Below, piece after piece: positions 50,361 to 57,596 of a stretch of 64,000 nt of DNA; the first letter of the stretch is position 1, and every line of letters starts with the position of its first letter. The translations under genes were made by a program, and so were the position numbers. The notes below the pieces were generated by a model. It was not told the origin of the DNA and ran no database searches. It saw nothing but the letters and a program-made list of their open reading frames with translations. The DNA is taken from positions 3,100,001-3,164,000 of the forward strand of contig OZ241903.1 of NCBI GenBank assembly GCA_965203635.1, in the 5' to 3' direction. This DNA is from Aldehydirespirator sp965203635 (GTDB taxonomy: Bacteria; Actinomycetota; Acidimicrobiia; Acidimicrobiales; Aldehydirespiratoraceae).

Positions 50361-52691
50361 ATGGCTGTGTTCGCTAGTACTCCGGTGGAGCTGATCGAGG
50401 GTGTGTACGCCACGCTGGACGAGCGGGTGGGGCGGGCCCGGGCCAGTTTCGGGCGGCCGTTGACGCTGACCGAGAAGGTCCTCGTCAACCATCTCGACCC
50501 GTCCGAGACCGGGGTCCCCGAGCGGGGCGTGTCGTATGTGGACCTGCGGCCCGACCGGGTGGCCATGCAGGACGCCACCGCCCAGATGGCCTGGCTGCAG
50601 TTCATGACCGCCGGGCTCGACGAGGTGCAGGTGCCCACCACCACCCACTGCGACCATCTCATCACCGCCCGCACCGACGCCAAGCGCGACCTGCTGGCCG
50701 CCCTGTCGGGCAACGACGAGGTGTACGAGTTCCTGCACAGCGTGTGCGCCCGCTACGGCGCCGGGTTCTGGAAGCCCGGCTCGGGCATCATCCACCAGGT
50801 CGTGCTGGAGAACTACGCCTTCTGCGGCGGGATGATGATCGGCACCGACAGCCACACCCCCAACGCGGGCGGGCTGGCCATGGTGGCGGTGGGCGTGGGC
50901 GGCGCCGACGCGGTGGACGTGATGACCGGGTTCCCGTGGAACGTGCGCTGGCCCAAGCTCATCGGCGTCCACCTCACCGGCGAGCTAAGCGGCTGGTCGG
51001 CCCCCAAGGACGTGATCCTGAAGGTGGCCGACATCCTCACCGTGGCCGGCGGCACCGGCGCCGTCGTCGAGTACTTCGGGCCCGGGGCCCGCTCCCTCAG
51101 CGCCACCGGCAAGGCCACCATCTGCAACATGGGCGCCGAGATCGGCGCCACCACATCGATCTTCGACTACGACGAATCGATGGACCGCTACCTGCGGGCC
51201 ACCGGCCGGGCCGACGCGGCCGACCTGGCCGCCGCGGTGGCTCACCATCTCTGCGGCGACCCCGAGACCGAGGCCAACCCCGAGCGCTTCTACGACCGGG
51301 TGGTGGAGATCGACCTCGACGCCCTCGGACCCCACATCAACGGCCCCCACACCCCGGACCTGGCCCGCGAGGTCGCCGACCTCGGCGAGGAGGCCCGCGA
51401 CAACCAGTGGCCGCTGGAGATCAGCGCCGCCCTCATCGGCAGCTGCACCAACTCGTCCTACGAGGACATCACCCGGGCCGCGTCGATAGCCCGCGACGCA
51501 GCCGGCAAGGGCCTGAGGGCCCGCACCCGGCTGCTGGTGACGCCGGGCTCCGAGCAGATCCGCTCCACCATCGTGCGCGACGGCCTGATGGACGACTTCG
51601 AGGCTCTCGGCGCGACCGTTCTGGCCAACGCCTGCGGACCCTGCATCGGCCAGTGGGACCGCTCCGGCGAGGAGGGCCACACACCGGGCAAGCCCAACGT
51701 GATCGTCACCTCCTACAACCGCAACTTCCCCAAGCGCAACGACGGCGATCCGGCCACGCTGAGCTTCGTCACCTCCCCGGAGACCGTCATCGCGCTGGCG
51801 CTGGCCGGCACCGTCGACTTCGACCCGGTCGCCGGCACCCTCACCAACGACCGTGGCGAGCCGGTGGCCCTTTCCGAGCCGACCGGCATCGAGCTTCCCC
51901 CCGACGGGTTCGACCCCGGCGAGGACACGTTCGTGGCGCCGCCCGCCGACGGCGCGGCCGTCGACGTCCGGGTCTCGCCCGACTCCGAGCGCCTCCAGCT
52001 GCTGGAGCCCTTCGCGGCCTGGGACGGCCGCGACTACGAGGACCTGCCCGTGATCGCCAAGGCCAAGGGCAAGTGCACCACCGACCACATCTCCGCGGCC
52101 GGCCCGTGGCTGCGGTACCGGGGACACCTGGAGAACATCTCAGGCAACCTGTACCTGGGCGTGGTGAACGCGTTCGGATCCTCGAACGGCGATCGCGCTT
52201 ACGACGTCGGCCACGGCAAGAACCAGATCACCGGCGAGGTGCAGCCCCTGCCCGACATCGCCCGCGAGTACCACGAGGCCGGCCTGCGCTGGGTGTTCAT
52301 CGGCGACTCCAACACCGGCGAGGGCTCCAGCCGGGAGCACGCCGCCATGGAGCCCCGGTTCCGGGGCTGCGTGCTGGCCCTGGCCCGCAGCTTCGCCCGC
52401 ATCCACGAGGCCAACCTCAAGAAGCAGGGAGTGCTGGCGCTGACGTTCGCCGACCCGGCCGACTACGAGCGCATCGGCGAGGACGACCGCATCGGGGTGC
52501 GCGGCCTGGCCGACCTGGCCCCGGACCAGCCGGTGACGGTGGAGGTCACCACGCCCGACGGCGCGGTCTGGGCCTTCGAGGCGCACCACACCCTCAGCGA
52601 CGAGCAGATCGAGTGGTTCCGGGCCGGCAGCGCGCTGAACATCATCCGCAGCCGGGCGAGTACCCCGTCACCACAAGACAGAAGCGGCTGA
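50361..52691 (+). CDS. acnA: Aconitate hydratase, mitochondrial-type
   Basis: 776 residues. Citrate/isocitrate interconversion in the TCA cycle. The [4Fe-4S] ligands are in GSCTNSS and ACGPCIGQW; active-site stretches GTDSHTPNAGG, KGKCTTDHIS and GDSNTGEGSSREHAA are intact. Length and domain order match the short mitochondrial-type aconitases (about 750-780 residues) rather than the roughly 900-residue AcnA/IRP type usual in many actinobacteria. ATG 50361 is fixed by the -10-like hexamer. The stop lies inside the stem of a strong terminator. Confidence 0.92.
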   Translation: MAVFASTPVELIEGVYATLDERVGRARASFGRPLTLTEKVLVNHLDPSETGVPERGVSYVDLRPDRVAMQDATAQMAWLQFMTAGLDEVQVPTTTHCDHLITARTDAKRDLLAALSGNDEVYEFLHSVCARYGAGFWKPGSGIIHQVVLENYAFCGGMMIGTDSHTPNAGGLAMVAVGVGGADAVDVMTGFPWNVRWPKLIGVHLTGELSGWSAPKDVILKVADILTVAGGTGAVVEYFGPGARSLSATGKATICNMGAEIGATTSIFDYDESMDRYLRATGRADAADLAAAVAHHLCGDPETEANPERFYDRVVEIDLDALGPHINGPHTPDLAREVADLGEEARDNQWPLEISAALIGSCTNSSYEDITRAASIARDAAGKGLRARTRLLVTPGSEQIRSTIVRDGLMDDFEALGATVLANACGPCIGQWDRSGEEGHTPGKPNVIVTSYNRNFPKRNDGDPATLSFVTSPETVIALALAGTVDFDPVAGTLTNDRGEPVALSEPTGIELPPDGFDPGEDTFVAPPADGAAVDVRVSPDSERLQLLEPFAAWDGRDYEDLPVIAKAKGKCTTDHISAAGPWLRYRGHLENISGNLYLGVVNAFGSSNGDRAYDVGHGKNQITGEVQPLPDIAREYHEAGLRWVFIGDSNTGEGSSREHAAMEPRFRGCVLALARSFARIHEANLKKQGVLALTFADPADYERIGEDDRIGVRGLADLAPDQPVTVEVTTPDGAVWAFEAHHTLSDEQIEWFRAGSALNIIRSRASTPSPQDRSG

Positions 52692-52720
52692 TCTGGGGCG
52701 AGACCAGCCGCTTCATTTTT
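52681..52720 (+). terminator. Rho-independent terminator after aconitase
   Basis: GAAGCGGCTG (52681-52690) pairs perfectly with CAGCCGCTTC (52705-52714), followed by ATTTTT. The left arm overlaps the last codons and stop of the aconitase gene. It is the clearest intrinsic terminator in the window. Confidence 0.85.
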
Positions 52721-52849
52721 GCTTGGGCCGAGCTTGGGGGGGATCTCGACCCAAGTTGAGACCGGAGCGGCCTGCGAGGAGGAACACGCCTGCCGAACCG
52801 GATTTGTGCTTCCATTCAACACCATCCAGCACCGCCGGTAAATATCACT

Positions 52850-52879
52850 TTGACAGTTTGAATCGATAGTTCATATCAT
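52850..52879 (+). promoter_or_regulatory. Sigma70-type promoter of the LysR gene, near-leaderless
   Basis: TTGACA (52850-52855), 18 bases, TATCAT (52874-52879), ATG 52888. This is the best consensus promoter in the window. The patch 52840-52885 is AT-rich and contains TTGA...TCAA type symmetry that may be the LysR autoregulatory site. Confidence 0.65.
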
Positions 52880-52887
52880 CAATTGCG

Positions 52888-53856
52888 ATGGACCTGAGGC
52901 AGCTCGACGTGCTCCTCGCGGTCGCCGAGCACCAGAGCTTCTCGGCCGCGGCCCGGGCCCTGCACACCGTGCAGTCCAACGTGTCCGCCCACATCGCTCA
53001 GCTCGAGCGGGAGGCGGGCGCGGTGCTGATCGACAGGGCCCGGCGATGCCTCACCCCGGAGGGCCAGGTCGTGGCCGACCGCGCCCGTCGCATCCAGCTG
53101 GAGATCCAGGCCATCTCCGACGATCTGGGCGCCATGCAGGCGAACCTCAGCGGCACCGTGACCGTCGGAGTGATCGGGACGACCGCCCGATGGCTCGTGC
53201 CGCGCCTGCTGGACGAGACGAGCCGGCTGCATCCGCTCGTCGAGGTGATCGTCCTGGACGCCACCACGACCTCGCTCGTTCCCCTGCTCATCGAGAACCG
53301 CCTCGACCTGGCGGTGGTGAACCTTCCCGTCGACGATCCCGACATCGAGACCGAGGACCTCTTCTCGGAGGACCGGGTGGTGATCGCTCCGACCGGCCAC
53401 GAGCTGGCCGACCGGGACCGCATCGACCTCGTGGACCTCGCCCGGCACGAGGTGCTGCTGCCCCCCAGGGGCACCGCCTTCCGCGACGAGGTCGACACCG
53501 ACGCTCGGCGGGTCCACGTGGAGCTGCGCAGCCGAGCCGAGATCGACGGCCTGCGCCTGCTGGCGTCGCTGGCCTTCTCGGGCTTCGCGCCGGCTCTGCT
53601 GCCGGCCAGCGCCGCCCACGGCGTCCTCCAGGGAGACTGGCGCAGCGTGAAGGTGGACCGCCTGGGCGCGCGCATCGTCGGGCTGGCCCGCAACCGCAGG
53701 ACCGTGCCGGCCGCGCCGGCGCGCGCCGTGGGCGAGACGATCCGCTGGATCGTGCAGCAGGAGGCGGCGGCCCAGCCCCACATCCACGCGGTGGGGCGCC
53801 CGTCCGGCCCAATGACGGGCGATGACGGGCCAGGGCCCCGCGACTCCCTACGATGA
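52888..53856 (+). CDS. LysR-family transcriptional regulator
   Basis: 322 residues. Winged helix-turn-helix at 1-60 (MDLRQLDVLLAVAEHQSFSA, QSNVSAHIAQLE), followed by a type 2 periplasmic-binding-like effector domain (about 90-290, VTVGVIGTTARWLVPRLL). Its stop overlaps the carboxyltransferase start (ATGA), so regulator and enzyme are co-translated. It probably controls the following carboxyltransferase and possibly citrate synthase; the effector is unknown. The C-terminal 25 residues are a Gly/Pro-rich tail. Confidence 0.88.
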   Translation: MDLRQLDVLLAVAEHQSFSAAARALHTVQSNVSAHIAQLEREAGAVLIDRARRCLTPEGQVVADRARRIQLEIQAISDDLGAMQANLSGTVTVGVIGTTARWLVPRLLDETSRLHPLVEVIVLDATTTSLVPLLIENRLDLAVVNLPVDDPDIETEDLFSEDRVVIAPTGHELADRDRIDLVDLARHEVLLPPRGTAFRDEVDTDARRVHVELRSRAEIDGLRLLASLAFSGFAPALLPASAAHGVLQGDWRSVKVDRLGARIVGLARNRRTVPAAPARAVGETIRWIVQQEAAAQPHIHAVGRPSGPMTGDDGPGPRDSLR

Positions 53857-55229
53857 GCGACGTGTCAGCTGCCTTCGAAGCGACCGCGGTCAACCTTCGC
53901 GCCGGATGCTCCGGGTTCGTCCGCAGCCGGGTGACGACCTTCGGCGATCGCAGAGTGGTCGAGATCGACGCCCGCTGCGCCACCGACGAGCGCAGCGGGG
54001 CGCTGGCGCCGGCCGACGGCCAGAGCATGGCCGCCGCCGCCCGGCTGGCCCGCACGCAGCGGCTCCCGCTGCTGCTGCGGCTGGCCTCCTCGGGCGCCGA
54101 CCTCACCGAGGGAGTCGACGCCCTGCACGGCTGGGCCGCCGCGGCCACCGAGCTGGCTCGCTGCTCGGGGGTGGTGCCGGTGATCGTCGTCGCGGCCGGT
54201 CCCAACGTGTCCGGCCCGGCCCTGCTGCTGGGGCTGGCCGATTTCGTGGTGATGACCGCCGACGCCTACGCCTTCGTCGTCGGGCCGCGGATGGTGGAGC
54301 ACTTCACCGGGATGCCCGTCGACCGCGCCGACCTGGGCGGCGCCGAGACCCACGCCGTCCGGTCCGGGGTGGCGAGCTTCGTGGCGTCCACCGACGCGGA
54401 GGCCGACGACACCGCGGCCGAGCTCCTCAGCTACCTGCCGGACAGCAACGCCGTCGACCCGCCCGGCCGCACCTGCACCGATCCCGTCGACCGGCCGGTG
54501 CCCGAGGCGTTCGACGTCCTGCCGGCCGAGTCGGGCGGGAGCTACGACGTGCGCGATGTGCTGGTGGCCGTCGCCGACGACGGCGTGCTGCTGGAGCCGC
54601 ACCCCTTCTGGGGCGCCAACCTGGTCACCGCCTTCGCCTCCTTCGGCGGCCGGCCGGTGGGGATCGTGGCCAACCAGCCCCAGTCGCTGGCCGGGACGCT
54701 CGACATAACCGGTTCCCGCAAGGGGGCCCGCTTCGTGGCCTTCTGCGACGCCTTCAACCTCCCGCTCGTCACCTTCGTGGACACGTCCGGCTTCTACCCC
54801 GGCAAGGACCTCGAGTGGCGGGGCATGATCCGCTACGGCGCCCAGATGGCCTTCGCCTACGCCCGGGCCACCGTGCCGCGGGTGAACGTGACCCTGCGCA
54901 AGTCCTATGGCGGCGCCTACATCGTCATGGACTCCAAGACGATGGGGAACGACCTGGCCCTGGCCTGGCCCACGGCCGAGATCGCGGTGATGGGCGCCAA
55001 GGGAGCGGTGGGGATCCTCCACCGGTCGGCCACCGACGCCGAGAGGGCGGAGCTGGAGACGGCCTACGAGCAGCGGCTGCTCAACCCGTACATCGCGGCC
55101 GAGCGGGGCGCCATCGACTCCGTGATCGAGCCCGTCGACACGAGGCGGGAGATCTGCGCCGCCCTGGATCTGCTGTCCGCCAAGCGTGAGCGCCTGCCGA
55201 AACGCCGCCACGACAACGCTCCCCTGTAA
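53853..55229 (+). CDS. Acyl-CoA carboxylase carboxyltransferase (beta) subunit-like protein
   Basis: 458 residues, shorter than typical PccB/AccD (about 510-540). Two crotonase-like halves: the N-terminal half has VVPVIVVAAGPNVSGPALLLGLADFVVM; the C-terminal half has TFVDTSGFYPGKDLEWRG, RKSYGGAYIVMDSK (acyl-CoA pocket, GG oxyanion) and ERGAIDSVIEP. It would transfer CO2 from carboxybiotin to an acyl-CoA; no biotin carboxylase subunit is nearby. The shortened N-terminal part lacks the usual first 50 residues. ATG 53853 overlaps the LysR stop. Confidence 0.82.
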   Translation: MSDVSAAFEATAVNLRAGCSGFVRSRVTTFGDRRVVEIDARCATDERSGALAPADGQSMAAAARLARTQRLPLLLRLASSGADLTEGVDALHGWAAAATELARCSGVVPVIVVAAGPNVSGPALLLGLADFVVMTADAYAFVVGPRMVEHFTGMPVDRADLGGAETHAVRSGVASFVASTDAEADDTAAELLSYLPDSNAVDPPGRTCTDPVDRPVPEAFDVLPAESGGSYDVRDVLVAVADDGVLLEPHPFWGANLVTAFASFGGRPVGIVANQPQSLAGTLDITGSRKGARFVAFCDAFNLPLVTFVDTSGFYPGKDLEWRGMIRYGAQMAFAYARATVPRVNVTLRKSYGGAYIVMDSKTMGNDLALAWPTAEIAVMGAKGAVGILHRSATDAERAELETAYEQRLLNPYIAAERGAIDSVIEPVDTRREICAALDLLSAKRERLPKRRHDNAPL

Positions 55230-55240
55230 TGTGATCTCCG

Positions 55241-56506
55241 ATGGGGGAAAGCGTCACGATCACCGACAACCGCACCGGCCAGTCGATCGAGATCCCGATC
55301 GTCGACGGAGGAGTCGATTCGACGGCCTGGCGCAAGCTGCTCGGAGGTGTCTGGTTCTTCGATCCGGGGCTGGCCACCACCGCGGCCACGTCCAGCGCGG
55401 TGGCCGAGATCGACGGCGAGGCCGGCATCCTGCGCTACCGCGGCTACCCCATCGAGCAGCTCGCCCAGCACAGCACGTTCCCGGAGGTCGCCTACCTGCT
55501 GGTGTACGGGGAGCTGCCCACGCAGCCCCAGCTCGACGAGTGGACCTACGACATAACGCGGCACACGTTCATCCACGAGAACTTCCGCAAGCGGATCTTC
55601 GACGCCTTCCACTACGACGCCCACCCGATGGGTCTGCTGACCTCGGGGGTGGCCGGCCTGTCCACCTTCTACCCCGAGGCCAAGCACCTCTTCGACGTCG
55701 ACAACCGCCGGGCCCAGATCGTGCGGCTGATCGCCAAGATGCCGACGCTGGCCGCGGCGGCCTACCGGTTCTCGAGGGGCCTGCCGTTCATCTTCCCCGA
55801 CAACGCCGACGACTACCCGACCCGCTTCCTGAAGATGATGTTCGACATCGGCGGCGACTACGAGCCCGACCCGCACCTGGTGCAGGCCATGCGGGTGCTG
55901 TTCATCCTTCACGCCGACCACGGCCAGAACTGCTCCACCACCGCGGCCCGGGTGGTCGGGTCGAGCCACGCCGACCCCTACACCGCCATCGCGGCCGGCT
56001 GCGCCGCCCTGTACGGGCCGCTGCACGGAGGGGCGAACGAGGCCGTGATCAACATGCTGACCAAGATCGGCTCCTACGAGGAGGTCGACAGCTTCATCGC
56101 CAGCGTCAAGCGGGGCGGGCACCGGCTGATGGGCTTCGGGCACCGCGTGTACAAGAACTACGACCCGAGGGCGATGATCATCAAGGCGGCCGCCCACGAC
56201 GTGTTCAAGGTGATCGGCAAGAACCCGCTGCTCGACATCGCCCTCAAGCTCGAGGAGGTCGCGCTGGCCGACGACTACTTCGTTAGCCGGCGGCTGTACC
56301 CGAACGTGGACTTCTACTCGGGCCTGATCTACCAGGCGCTGGGCTTCCCCACGAACATGTTCACCGTGCTGTTCGCCATCGGCCGCACGCCGGGGTGGCT
56401 GGCCCACTGGAACGAGATGATCGAGCAGAACTCCCGCATCTACCGGCCCCGGCAGATCTATGTCGGCGCCCCGAAGCGCGACTACGTCGCGATGAAGGAC
56501 CGCTAA
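55241..56506 (+). CDS. gltA: Citrate synthase
   Basis: 421 residues. Condenses oxaloacetate and acetyl-CoA. Catalytic residues are visible in GPLHGGANE (His), MGFGHRVYKNYDPRA (His) and NVDFYSGL (Asp); IGRTPGWLAHW is the CoA-side motif. Type II (GltA-like) architecture with an N-terminal beta region. It starts 12 bases after the carboxyltransferase stop. TAATGT lies eight bases before ATG 55241, so it may also have its own leaderless promoter. With aconitase and AceK nearby this is a TCA/glyoxylate-control neighbourhood. Confidence 0.93.
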   Translation: MGESVTITDNRTGQSIEIPIVDGGVDSTAWRKLLGGVWFFDPGLATTAATSSAVAEIDGEAGILRYRGYPIEQLAQHSTFPEVAYLLVYGELPTQPQLDEWTYDITRHTFIHENFRKRIFDAFHYDAHPMGLLTSGVAGLSTFYPEAKHLFDVDNRRAQIVRLIAKMPTLAAAAYRFSRGLPFIFPDNADDYPTRFLKMMFDIGGDYEPDPHLVQAMRVLFILHADHGQNCSTTAARVVGSSHADPYTAIAAGCAALYGPLHGGANEAVINMLTKIGSYEEVDSFIASVKRGGHRLMGFGHRVYKNYDPRAMIIKAAAHDVFKVIGKNPLLDIALKLEEVALADDYFVSRRLYPNVDFYSGLIYQALGFPTNMFTVLFAIGRTPGWLAHWNEMIEQNSRIYRPRQIYVGAPKRDYVAMKDR

Positions 56507-56513
56507 CGCGGTT

Positions 56514-56602
56514 TCCCGCTCTTGTTCGCTGCGCTCACGGGCCGCTCGGGCCACGGCCTCGCCCGTACGGGCCGGTTTCGCTCACCTACCCGCTCGGCCT
56601 CG
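56514..56602 (+). repeat. Dispersed intergenic element, copy D
   Basis: The best-preserved copy: TCCCGCTCTTGTTCGCTGCG, CTCACGGGCCGCTCGGGCC, ACGGCCTCGCCCGTACGG, CTACCCGCTCGGCCTCGGG. The arms ACGGGC and GCCCGT can form a hairpin. It lies between convergent citrate synthase and quinone oxidoreductase genes and supplies the last few codons and stop of the latter. Confidence 0.78.
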
Positions 56603-57578
56603 GGTTCACGTCCAGGACGATCTTGCCGGCGTTGAGGTTGGCCTCCATGCGCTCGTGGGCGGCGGGCGCGCCGGCCAGCGGGAAGCGGCTGTCGATCACG
56701 GGGGCCATCGCCCCGGCCGCGACATGGGGCAGCATCTCGGCCGCGAACTGGCGGGTGACCGCGATCTTCTCCTCGATGGGGCGGGCCCGCAGAGTGGTGC
56801 CGATCAGGGCGGCCCGCTTGAGCATCAGCCCGGCCGGGTTGAACGGCACGGGCGTGCCGGCCATGGTGCCGACCTGGATGATGCGCCCGTTGGTGCGAAG
56901 GCACGACACGTTGCGGGGCAGGTAGTCGCCGCCGACCACGTCGAGGACCACGTCCACGCCGGCGCCGCCGGTGGTCGACTTGACGGCCTCCACGAAGTCC
57001 TCGGAGGCATAGTCGATCACGAGGTCGGCTCCGAGCGTCTCGCAGACGTGGTGCTTGCCGGCGGAGGCGGTGACCGCGATCCGGGCGCCCATGGCCTTGG
57101 CGATCTGTATGGACGCGGTGCCCACCCCGGAGGCTCCGGCATGGACCAGCGCCCACCGGCCGGTGGTCAGCCCGCCCTGGCGGACGAGCGCGTCCCAGGC
57201 GGTGATGTACACCTCGGGGAAGGCGCCCGCCGCGTCCAGCCCGAGAGCGTCGGGCACGGCCATGGCCTGGCGGTGGTGCACCACGACCCGCTCGGCGTAG
57301 CCGCCGCCCCCCACGATCCCCATGACCGCGTCGCCGACGGCGTGCTCGGCGACCCGCTCGCCGACCGCGGCCACCCGACCGGCGAACTCCAGGCCGGGGA
57401 TCTCGTGCTCGGCGGGCGGTCCGGGGTAGAGGCCGCGGCGCTGCAGCGTGTCGGCCCGGTTCAGCGCCGAGGTCACGACGTCGACGAGGATCTCTGCGGG
57501 TCCGGCGACGGGGTCGGGCACTTCCTGCACCTGCAGCACGTCGGGCCCGCCGTGGGCGGTGATCACTACGGCTCGCAT
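56586..57578 (-). CDS. NAD(P)H:quinone oxidoreductase-like zinc-independent MDR protein
   Basis: 330 residues. Medium-chain dehydrogenase/reductase of the QOR/PIG3 type: NRADTLQRRGLYPGPP, GLEFAGRV, AGASGVGTASIQIAKAMGA (nucleotide-binding GxGxxG-like), no structural or catalytic zinc cysteines. It reduces quinones or enones with NADPH. ATG 57578 has GGAG about nine bases upstream. It follows aceK by 18 bases in the same direction and is probably co-transcribed. The C-terminus (NPRPSG) runs into the dispersed element. Confidence 0.87.
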   Translation of the reverse strand: MRAVVITAHGGPDVLQVQEVPDPVAGPAEILVDVVTSALNRADTLQRRGLYPGPPAEHEIPGLEFAGRVAAVGERVAEHAVGDAVMGIVGGGGYAERVVVHHRQAMAVPDALGLDAAGAFPEVYITAWDALVRQGGLTTGRWALVHAGASGVGTASIQIAKAMGARIAVTASAGKHHVCETLGADLVIDYASEDFVEAVKSTTGGAGVDVVLDVVGGDYLPRNVSCLRTNGRIIQVGTMAGTPVPFNPAGLMLKRAALIGTTLRARPIEEKIAVTRQFAAEMLPHVAAGAMAPVIDSRFPLAGAPAAHERMEANLNAGKIVLDVNPRPSG

Positions 57579-57596
57579 GATGGTCTCCGATCAGGC

